Shown here one piece after another: positions 1-11,500 of a DNA stretch of 21,155 nt. This DNA comes from Phoronis ovalis. Taxonomy: Eukaryota > Phoronida > Phoronidae. A model generated the notes under the pieces. The model did no database searches and had not been told where the DNA came from. It was given only the letters and a program-made list of their open reading frames with translations. The DNA lies in NCBI GenBank assembly GCA_028565635.1, contig JAOXYB010105381.1, positions 1 to 21,155 on the forward strand. Direction: 5' to 3'. Position 1 is the first letter of the stretch; every line of letters starts with the position of its first letter. The position numbers and the translations under genes are program-made.

Positions 1-1538
1 TTGAAGATTTTCCCTCTATTATCAACCTTACAACTCTTATACATACAAAGATGGCTTTACAACTACAGAAACTACATAATATGATGGGCATTTGTCTGCA
101 CCCGCAGACCTCTTGTTCCTAATTGCTGTAATTGCAATATTACAGACTTTTCTCCATCTTGATGAATATTTTCAAATCAAACTCCCTTGGTTATAATTTT
201 TATGGAACAAGTAGATTAGTATTCTTGGTTTAGCTTCATTGATCTTCAATGATCAGGGGATGCACTTTTTTTATGTAATATTTGCAAGCACATTTGGAGC
301 TCGTAACATAGTAGTTTAAATAAAGTATCAATTATTCAGGAATACTAAATTTTGTCTCCACAGTACAGTAGTTTGGTGCTATAATTGAATATATACCATT
401 AAACAGACCACCTTCATCATCATATCTTGTTTGCTTCTGCTCGAAGTAAATAAGTTCATAAGGTCTAGATAGCTAGAGAAGCTACACCAAATCATCTCAT
501 TTTGGGCAGATCTTGCTTCCTCAGATATAATCTTTCCCTATCAAATAGATTCAGTACTTAAAACAATGTCACAATTTCCAAAGGAACACAACTTAATGCA
601 ATTCTTGCAATTTGCCACAAAATACAAAAGACTAACAAATATCAGGAATTATTTGTCTTTATTCTGCAAAAAATTATATCAAGCAGAGGGTTAATTTCTA
701 TGTCACCAGCTATGAAAAGCAACATCACAATATACAGAATATCTATGTTCTAATCCAGCAGATTGGGGCATACTTTAAAGAAGATATACCTTCTACAGTT
801 TCTGATGTGAATTAGAACTGTTCCTAATGTGAAGTAGAACCTGTTCTTATCTTTTTTACAACATAATAACAATAATAATAATACAGTCTGTCGTTCGTTG
901 TTAAGTTAAGTATGAGTTTCCTGCGATGAATAATCACAGCACAAGCTGCTTTGCGCTGTTGTTTTAAATTACAATACCTTGAATATCCGATCTATTGTTT
1001 CTGTGTCATGTAAAAATAATATATTCTACCACATTTCTTTGCATATTAATCATACTTTTAGCATATTCTTCGGAATTTTACATTTTCTGCCATTTTTTAA
1101 TTGCCTTAAAATTTAAAATAGGTATACATGGGAGATGTCCTTATAGCTACAAATACTCTCTTTGTACTAGCGCTATGAGGGATGCTTAATGTGCCGCAAT
1201 AAATGGGAATCACAAATATAACTACTATGTTAAGAGGTCTTCCTCTGCTGAAATGCTTTAATTTTGACTCCGTTATACATTATCTGTGCTAGGGTAATAA
1301 GCTTAAATCAGTCCAGCTTAAACCAATCACTGATCTTTGCAAGATACATGCAGTTTTGAAATCTTTCATTGTGGCATATTGTAGAAATGTACTCAGGTGC
1401 TGTATTTCGTTGTTAAATGAACAATTACTATAAACTTTGTAACATGCAGACTGGCATTCTCTAGTATTAATCAGTGAGTGTTCAGTTTAATAAGTGAGCA
1501 TGTATTTCATGTTATTATTTGTCTTCATATTTTAAAAA

Positions 1539-1570
1539 CATTTTTAAATTTTCACATTTTTAAATTTTCA
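1539..1570. repeat. Exact 16-bp tandem duplication
   Basis: CATTTTTAAATTTTCA occurs twice head to tail (1539-1554 and 1555-1570). It is probably a slippage product. Confidence 0.9.
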
Positions 1571-1611
1571 TTTCATGTTTATTGTTTGTTAAAGGTTGTA
1601 GTTTGAATTGT

Positions 1612-1674
1612 CACAGTACTTGTAATGATTTTTGTTTTTCAATTAAAAAATGCACCTACCACAGTACTTGTAAT
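1612..1674. repeat. Dispersed 15-bp direct repeat
   Basis: CACAGTACTTGTAAT occurs at 1612-1626 and 1660-1674. Confidence 0.8.
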
Positions 1675-2294
1675 TACCACAGTAATTTGCTGTATAATTA
1701 ATTTGTAAAGAACATACATGTGAAGAGTTTTAGGTCATGTAACTTGTGGTGGTTACAGGTTTGTCACATCTGATAGTTATCCGGAATTATTTGTTGTTTG
1801 TTAATGTTATTTTAGGTGTGTTGATGGTAAAATACTCAGTATTGCAGTCAAATATAATCAGTGATTTGTTGTGCAATTCTTTTATAGTTTACTATTAATT
1901 ACAAATGTTAAATCATGGAAGAGGTAAAATTTGTTTTTTAATTTTGTATTTGAATACAAACAGTCAATATATTTACAAGTTTTACAAACTGTAATAAAAT
2001 TATTATTATTATTTGTGTTTAATCCTTTATCTAAACACATCACTCAGAAACACAATTTGTTGTGATGTAAATTTAGTCAAATTAAAAGCTAGTAGAAATT
2101 ACATTGAGATTTTGTATTTTGATTGGTATAAGCATATCTTGCTATATCAATCCATTATTTTTTAGTAGCTGCTTTTTCCTATTTCATTTCCAACTGATTA
2201 AAAAAGTAACTTTTAATTCTTCCATCAATTCACACTTCTGCTACCTTAACTACACAGCACACTTTCTAAATCTTATTAAATATCACATGCCCTG

Positions 2295-2306
2295 TTTATT
2301 TTTATT
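2295..2306 (-). terminator. Tandem poly(A) signals of the RTK gene
   Basis: On the minus strand AATAAAAATAAA begins 11 nt after the stop codon, and a GT-rich stretch (GTGTGCTGTGTAG) lies about 30 nt further on near 2250-2263. This is the standard layout of a cleavage/polyadenylation site and would give a 3' UTR of only about 30-60 nt. Confidence 0.55.
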
Positions 2307-2317
2307 ATGTACCATGT

Positions 2318-2501
2318 TCACTTGTCTATATCGAAGTCCATAGTAATTGGTTGAAGATAATCTTCTAGTTTAATAACAGGCAATTCTTGTAACTTTTTCT
2401 GAGATGGACTGTTCACTATCTTTGTCAAACGATCAAGTATGCTTGTAAATTGTGGTCTGTTTTCTGCATTGGCATCCCAACATTCTGTCATCATGTTAAA
2501 T
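2318..2501 (-). CDS. RTK exon 19: end of kinase, short C-terminal tail, stop
   Basis: Acceptor TTGTACTCCAG in phase 2. [20 protein letters not shown] is the final conserved kinase motif (CW-x(6)-RP). The tail after the kinase is only about 40 residues and has one tyrosine, Y989 in DYLQPI (a YxxP motif). The paired docking tyrosines of MET are missing. TGA is at 2320-2318. Confidence 0.93.
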
Positions 2502-5500
2502 CTGGAGTACAACAAAAAAAATCAAGTTTACTAAAGGGGTAAAATTCAGTAGGACCTATTTTGTAACCTTTATTGCAATTTCATCAATAGGGGGTGTGGG
2601 CATCAAACTATGAAGCATAACAAATAAGTTGTTATTTTTTCTATAATTGCAAAAATTTAAATAACAGTTTTGCTAAATGATCTATACATTTGGAAAATAT
2701 ATTTAAAAAGAACGTATTTCAGCATTATGTAAATTAAAATATTTTCCAATGCACTGAATGCTCAGTTACATCTTTCTCTGGTATATAAGCCTATAACTAG
2801 TGGTGGTCCTTTTTAATATTTGGGTAAGGCAAAACTGTATGAAAATCTATATATAATCTATAATATGTAGACTAGACATTTCAAAGTTATCTTAATTTTT
2901 TATACCAGAATTATCAGCAAACTGTAAGCTAATTACTATAGACACTTCGTACAGTAAAATGTGTAGGAAGAAAATGTATAATAACAGCTCATTCCATTGA
3001 AATAAATGCAACTTGAAAATAAACTCTCAGTTTTGTGAGCATGGGTGCTAAGACTTACACTTTAATAGGAGAATATTCTGGACGAGTAAGGCGATGGCCT
3101 TCATTCAAATACTGCTTCATTTCAAAGTTGGCAACATCAGCATAAGGCGCACATCCTCTTGTCAACAGCTCCCATAATACAACAGCAAAGGACCACTACA
3201 AAATTAAGAATTCTCATATAAATCATACTTTATTGTTTACATTTTTAGGCAAGCACGAATCATTAAAATGAAATAATTGATTAATTTTGTTAATGTTGCA
3301 CGATATGTATCCTTCTGTTGTAGCAACATCTTGGAGTAACTATAAAGCTTGGGGCCACTCGGTTATAAAGTGGGAACGCATTTCCTATTGGCTCGTGAAA
3401 TGGATATCTTTTTGAGGACTACGTGTGTAACGTATGTTAAGCGTTTTGAGGTTAGTTTTTAGCTTTGATCTTTTTTAGGAACCATTTTTGGGGATGAAAG
3501 CCTTGCTTAGAGGGGTGGTTAGCGGCATGGGATGTTTTGAGAGTGTTTCAGAACGGCAATGTTTTTTGCTTGTCGAAAAATTTAAGTCCTAGTTAGATGG
3601 TGATCTTGTTTAGAGTGTGCTTTTTCGTGTCCCTGTGCCACATGTTTAAAGTCCATTTTATAGACTATTAAGTTCAAGAGCATGGCTACCCACTTAAGTG
3701 GCCCACGGACTGTAAACGCAAGTTAGGTTTGTAGTAGATAATTATATAAAAAAGAAGCTCGATGGTGCACTGGTGTGTCGAATAAATACAATTATCGTTA
3801 TTTAAACAAATTTGGACGTTTTAAAATGCCAGATGTACTTCAGCAGCTTTGCAGAGGCTTACCACATCACTTTTAGTAGTGAATACACCCAACTGTAAAC
3901 TTTCCAAAGCCATCCATTTTATTGGTAGTGGACGCTTCTCATCACTAACGCAATAGTAATCTTTCTCGTAAACATCACGTGACAGACCAAAATCAGCAAT
4001 TTTCACTGTCAGATCTTTGTCTATCCTGGAAAGAAAAAAAACGTAAAATTGAATTTATAAAAAGTGTTACAGTTGCAATGTTACCAGTTAAGAGTTATGA
4101 AAGCAATAGATAAACTCGCATGCATTGGTGCATATACATGACAATGTACCAAATTAATATAATTAATATTACATGCAGTTTCTTGCCGCTAAGTCTCTGT
4201 GAATATATTTCTGCGAAGATAAATATTCCATTCCCCTAGCTATCTGCAAGCCAAATCCTAGCAGTTCTCGTACTGTGAAAATCTGAAAGTAGAAGAAACT
4301 AATAATGATACAACTGCATGCTTATCATCCCAGTGATGTGCTGGATGATACTGACAAATTAGACCTGGATTAGAATAGTGAACCGAACTGAGAAACCTTA
4401 TAAAACCATTTGATAGTTTATTTTTCTCAACCAAAGTGAACTGACCAGGATTATATAATCCGTTTCTTCCTTTTGTTAGTATTTACTAGCAAGACATAAT
4501 TATCTCGAATTCACTCAGCTATTCAGGAACATGCGAGATACTATTTTACCCCTAGTGCTTCGCGGTATTATGATAGACCTAAGAGTTGAAAAATGCGTTT
4601 TATTAAAATAAGTCAAGACCTAGTTCCATGGAACTTTGCGTAAATAAGTGTTGTCCCTAAAAAATATAAGCCCACTTAAAAAGCAAGACTATAATTAACA
4701 TGTGTACTTGTAAACATAACTTACGTTATACGGATTAGCAATAAATGTCTTCAGATCTCCATTCTCCATATAAGGAAGAACAACATAGGGCTTGTTCTGT
4801 TTTAATACAATTCCACAAAGTGTCAGCACATTTTCATGAATCAAGTTGTTCATAAGGGTTGCTTCCTCCAAGAAGCTTCTTAGATCTTCAGTACTAACAT
4901 TGATTTCACCTGTTAATGAAAACACTGTTCTTGCGTATGTTTTTTAAAAATTGAAATTATAATGAAGTCAAACGTGAACTTCTATTCAATTTTCAACTGA
5001 GCATTGAATGATCCTTCAGTAAATCGGCTTATTGGCGTAACTCCACTGGCTGCATTTGTGCACACAAGCCAGTTGACGAAATATATGATTTGTTCACACT
5101 TATTATAAAATGTACATACCTTTTAGAGCTTTGATGGCTACTTTGACTGGGTTTTCATTAGCTTTGTCTCGCAGTGAACCTTGATGAACTTTACCAAAGT
5201 AACCTACAGAAGGAAGATAATTTTACGACAACAATCACCGTGAAGTTTTACTATTTATTGTTTACTACAGATAAAATTAACTAAATAGTAATAAAAGGAA
5301 AAGTTATTTAGTTATGGCTTTCGCTATCAAATGTAACGATTTCCCTGATGTTTATTTTACAAGCGTAAGTAACTAACCTTTGCCGACTACAGGCCCTAGG
5401 CTAAGCCTATCGGGATCAAGACAACATTGATCTACTTTTAGTTTCAGTTCCTCATCCAAAAGTGAAAGTATATTTTCACCACAAATTGGAGAGTTGACAT

Positions 5501-8500
5501 TGTGATCATTCCCTGAAACACAGTAGAATGAGAAACTTTAACATAAAATTTACAATTTTAACATAATATTACAAATTAACGGTTTAAAACACCTTTCAAT
5601 ATATGCAACACCCATCCCCAGCATTGGCTTGTAGTATATCATGACCCCGGGGTCATGATATACTGTATATTCCATTATATCATTACACAGTTTATTAGGA
5701 CTAATTGGTTATTCCGTTTTTTACCTGCTGATGCAAAAGGCTTGTCGTAATCATTCCTGGAAGCCCATTCTCGGTTTAAAGTCGGTGGACACGCCCCTCC
5801 GATTTCCAACAATTTTTTCTCTTCGCGCCATTTTATTACCGCTACAGCTGTTACGATAATAACTAATAAGATTATTCCAGTCAATGTCGAAATGACGTAG
5901 ATAAAAACAGCATTTTCCCACCAAGGATCAGTAGCAGGCTCTAACATTACTTCCCATTGTAGATAACCAACTGTTGCAATGATGTTGCCAACAAACACCT
6001 GGGAGATAAAGATAATCAAGTTGAGGTTTGTTTCAAACAGTTTTCATGGCATTACAACTGCAATGGTTTTGTTGCTATCGATCCCTATGGTAAATGGTAC
6101 TGAGAAGTTCAGTTATTAGAATGTTGTGTAATATAAAAACTTGTTGACTTGTTTTGGTAAGCTTGTTGGCTTTTTTTTCCAAATGTAATGTTTATATACG
6201 TTATATTGTTTAGAGTGAATAGTAAAGGTCAATGAAAAAAGAGTCGAACTTTTCTGAACGATATATATCGAATGTTCGCCACAGCGACTTTAGCAATAGC
6301 CTATTTCTAGTTACCACGACTTTTGGCGTCTCTAGATGTCCATAATCATCTTCATGAGCTTCTGGTTGTGTCATCGGTGGTCGACAAGTAACTTGATTGC
6401 TAGTGAGAGAGGTCACATTGCAGATACCTGATTTACCAATAGTGACTCGATAATCTTCTGACCGACATCCATAGTTCAAACGTTTGCCCTGTAACGAGTA
6501 AAATAACATTTCCGCAAGGTTCACGCAGTGTTGGGCACACATGTATGTGTAGAATTTAAATCTTGACATGCGTTTTTTATCTTAAATAAATTTATCTCAT
6601 AACTTATAAACAGTGAAATTTGGATTTTATTGTGTGTAAAGCTTACAGTTCATATTTTATTGTAGCTGGCCTAATATTATCACAATCGATTGTTCACATC
6701 CGTAGATATAGGTCCATTGAAAAAAGAAGTAGGGACTTGAAGTCCATTACAGTTGTCGGTAAACATGATACATTCAGCAAATAGTCTCACGTCTACCTAT
6801 CAGCAAAGGTACCTGCAGCTATCTCAATCCTTCAAAAGTACCTGTTTACCGCAGCTGGATTCGATCACGGGCAAAATGCAAGTCACCAAATTAGTAAGCT
6901 GTTTCACGAATTTTTTTAATTCCCAGCCAAAATATTTAACATTTTGCGAAAAACTGGGCATTTATGTAACCTTCAAAATTTATCGATTTATATTATTTTC
7001 ACTTTGGTATATATACTTTGATAACAACTTTCAAAATATTTGCAAAATCTCTAACTTATGTTGCGTCAAATAGTGGTACATTCACGAGGGGCTTACAAAC
7101 TACCCTTCTTGTCACTTTCTTTGCGTGGGCAAGGGCACTTACCATAATATCTATGAATGGTCTTTGAAGAGGCTGAAATACTTGCAATTTGTTGTCTTCT
7201 TCAAATGGATGGATAATTGGATCCGGGTAAACCTTTAAGACGGAATAAGATGGTAGAGACTCACTTAGATTTCTGAAAAAAAAAAATTATAAAACTAATA
7301 GCAGAGGCAAAATGTTCTGAGCAAACTCTTACTAAAACTGGTCCATTATTCGTTTCACGTTTTTTAAAATAAATTTATACATCGCTTTTGTTTCTGTTGT
7401 TACGAAACAGTACGAAAGAAATCTAACCTGTAAGTGGGTAGCCCATCTAATATAAACCCGATGTAAAACTGTAAATCTTCATCATTAAATTCGTGTCGAA
7501 TTTTTAGTCTTCGTTTACGTCTTTTACTTAATTTATATGGTAACTTTATCTCTGGCGTGGGACATTTCATTTCATTGGATGACGTACTAACACAAATCTA
7601 TAAAGAAAATATGTTTTATCATTATTTTGTATTTTACTACCTTGTATGATATTTAATATTTAAATCTATACTGCAGAATTACCTTTATATATTTTACTGA
7701 CGGGTCCTTGCACATCGCTTTATGATTCTTTAAGCCCACCACTATCGCCTACTTTCTCGTCTTCTACGCTATTGTTCCTTACAATTGAATATTATTTGAA
7801 TGTAATTCGCACTGTAGGAAATCATACTTGAAGATATTTAAATTTCCTGATAAACATACGTCATACGTACCGTGTGATATATTGTCTCATCACTATCGTA
7901 CACCATTCTCGTCTGCATTATTGGCTGACTAATTGAATCCAAATTTTCGCCAAACACACTTATGTTAATGCCACCCCTAAAACATGAAAAAAATGAACGC
8001 TAGCTAGACGTTGCACACTCCTTTTCTTAGCCTGGTGCGCTTGCTAAATTTGGTTTTTCAATATTATCTACAGGACATCATTTGCATTTGTTAATTTTAT
8101 TCGAGAATTAAAACTTGTACTTACTGAACAAACGTTTGTAAAGGATAGATTCTTTCAATTTTGGGATTTCCTTTATATATAAAGGTATTGTTGTCGTAAA
8201 CTGTTGCTGCTCCATTGTTCTGAACAAGTGATATATTATGTGTTCCAGAATTATTGTTTGGCGGCGATATGCACAAAATTTTAGTGTCACTCCTGCAAAA
8301 AATAAAAGATATAATAGTGCGTGAAATGAGGTATGCAGAATAGAATAAAAAGAATAAAGGAAGGACACTGGCTAGCCGATAGGAAGAAATAAAAGGACGG
8401 CCAAACAATCGGATAAGCTAACAATAACAGCAGAAATAGTACTAAAAACAATAACAATGAACATGCAGCAACGAGATGGAGATTAAAATAAGATTGTTAC

Positions 8501-11500
8501 CAATGGCAACAACAAGATTTCATATATAGCGTCGTAAGATAGTAACAATTTTTAAACATTTATGCATGTAATAATTAGTAAAATGCAATGGTATTGACAT
8601 TCATCCGGCATGTAAATTACTTGTATGTCACTCGGTACGCCACTCTGTTCTATTCTGTAGACGTTTGTAAACAAATGTTATAGCATGATGTAAACAAGAA
8701 ACAGTTAGTGCATGCTCATTACCTTGTTAATATAATACACTCTTCTTCACCAATTGTTACTTCACTGTAGTTTAAATAACCACCATATATTGTTATCAAT
8801 GTACCACCGGCATCAGGTCCATAACTGGGATGAATGGCTGTTATGTATGGACTCTGAAACAATTATGCACTTTTCTTTATGGCCTGTATATATAAGTGTG
8901 TATGTCGTCATGTTTTCAAAAAAGTGCTTAGTGATATTCTAAAATGATATATTTTTTATATACATATTTAATTTAGTTTTACAACTGCAATGTAGATAGA
9001 AGGTTTGCACAAATAGAAAAAAAACACAACAAATGGGTAATGTAAACATTGTTGTTGGGTCCCATCTGAGTCTTCTGAGGCAGTGAAAGCTCGATCATGA
9101 ATTACCTTTGCTTTCATTATAAACTGACTGTGCTCATATGTACACTAAACACTGAATACTCACACATGAGCCTGTCACATATTTCTGGTCGCCTCCAGGT
9201 CTACAGAGGCATTCACCCGTAGCTCGATCACATGCAGATCCAACTTCCACCCCAGACGGATGGCAGTTACAGCTACCTGGGGAAAAGTAGCAAATATGTC
9301 GTTGTTAATAGTAGATGGTGGATGACATATCAACGCATCGTCATGGGCGCAGGTTTTATTCGAAGTCTCAAAAACCAATGATTCTCCATGCACTTGGTGA
9401 CAATTTAAAAAATCCTATATATTTATTGATTGAGGGCTGGTATAAAAGTTATATAGCATACATTACTATAAGTACTTACGTTGACAAATAAACGGAAGAT
9501 TGAGGAAACAAGAAAAATCATTCCACAATCCTGGGATATAAATTTCTATACAATCCTCATTCCCAAACTCCGGTTCATTTGGTTCACCATCTGCAAAATC
9601 TGAAGATAGGTAAAGTAAAAAATCAAATTTACAAAACAGGAAAGCTTAATTCGAGTCTGATTGATACAAAAACGTAACCAACAGATATTGACGGTACATT
9701 AATAGTGACGGTGGCGGTGGCGGCGACACTTGTCTGATAATGTTAATGACATAATGTAAATGATACAAAAGATGGTAATGAAGAAAACCTATGATGAGAA
9801 TTGTGATGATGATATGCAGATGTATAGAGTTAGTTATGCAATATAAGGTTAAGTAATTGTTTTGCAATATATATTTGTTTTGTATGGCTATGTACTCAAA
9901 TGGTTCAATTCTGAAACTTTAGGATTACGATGATAATGTTTATTGTGTCAATACTGATGAAATTTATTACGATTTTATGAATACTAATGATGACGGCGGT
10001 GATAATGATGATATTGACGATGGTTATGATGCTAATGTGTATGCTAAAGTGATAATGTCGACAACGATCATCAGCAGCAGCAGTCACCGTCGTTGTCGAC
10101 ATTATCACTTTAGCATACACATTAGCATCATAACCATCGTCAATATCGGATAATTATTATAATTATGAAGAGGACCCTCATCAGGGCTGCATGTCTAATA
10201 TCCTAACGACACTCATCTCAAATGCATTGAGCACGGACAAGTTACGCGTGACAATCACAGAGTTCATTGACCACTTACAATTTGTTTGTAATACACATTT
10301 AAATAATTTCGGAACGAATTCGATCAGTAAGCAATGCCAGGGAGTCTCTTAGTTTATGGACATGACGGGGAGGTGCCGCTGGCTCGGGGTATCTTTTTTG
10401 ACGAATTTTGGGACATATAATTATCATCCTGTATTAGTATATTTTGGAACAGTTTTTGAGACCTAGTCATGAAATCCTTCAGAAAGCTATATATTTTAAA
10501 TCTACTTTTCGCAGATAATATCTCATAAAACGGATAAAACAAATAACTTTATTTTGAATATTAAAAACATTGAAATTCCGCGGTATGTTTGAAATTTATG
10601 GTATATTTTGGGGTGTCAAATTTCTACATCTTTGATATATAGTTGGGGCCCATCCCCAACAAATATAAACAAGAAATCCCACCGATTTGGGTGAGTGGTC
10701 AACAGTGATAGCTAGTCGGCTGATGTTTGGCAGTCCTAACTGTTGTCTCAGATTTATAATTTATTAAGAACTCGCTTACTAGTGTAATTTACAGGTGTGA
10801 AGAAATCGTCGTGTACAAAATATCTTTCATGCAGGAAATCATTTGCTCCAATCCAGTATCCGAGATCCACTGATCCATCCCAAAATCTTGGGTCCAGTTC
10901 TGAGGATAATAAAAATTGTTTAAACTTCTTTACTATATATTTTTGCAGGTACAGATATGCCTTAATAGTAACACACCCTCTTGCGGCACCCCACCCGGAC
11001 TTATTCCTCAATAGGTTTGCATGTTGTCAGTCCCGACAGTGAGCTACACATCTGCGTACTATCAAAGAGTGGAATATCAAAAAATACCAATTCCTTCCTA
11101 TTTATTTGTATTTTTATGGTGGTCGCTCACACGTACACGCATTTACTATCGTTTGCAACGACAGAATACTCGGTCTGACGAGTGTGGTCGCTTGACCCGA
11201 GAAGAGAAGAAACGCGATTCTGTGGTACAGTGGTATTTCATTTGTGACGTCGCAATTTGTAATCACGACATTGGTTATCCAGCAAAGGTATTACCGCATT
11301 AGTTTAACCGCAGCGGGAATCTTTGTGAAAATTTAATGCACATCATGACCATTAGCATTTCATCACAAAGCGAACGCGTTCTAAAATTTGAATGTTCCGG
11401 CCCTTTGCTGTTGAAGCTAATACGAAATGCCTTTGCTGCGTAACTAATATCCTTATTATAAAATGGGAAATCACAAACGAAATTATACCACTGTACCACA

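Larger units (their letters stand above)
1..2240. other. 3' flank of the RTK gene, no gene seen
   Basis: AT-rich sequence with only short chance reading frames on both strands and no domain-like translation. It contains two small repeats (1539-1570 and 1612-1674). A noncoding RNA or a distant UTR exon cannot be ruled out. Confidence 0.6.

Noticed and set aside
6026-6042. 17-bp sequence GTTTGTTTCAAACAGTT shared with 20164-20180
   Set aside because: Short, partly palindromic and AT-rich, with no extended similarity around the two copies. Could be chance or a fragment of a dispersed repeat.
6840-6875. tRNA-like GGATTCGATC stretch
   Set aside because: Differs from the B-box consensus and no A-box or cloverleaf arms could be found around it.
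6753-7073. 106-codon plus-strand frame inside receptor intron 10
   Set aside because: Low-complexity aromatic-rich translation, opposite strand to the gene, no domain or start context.
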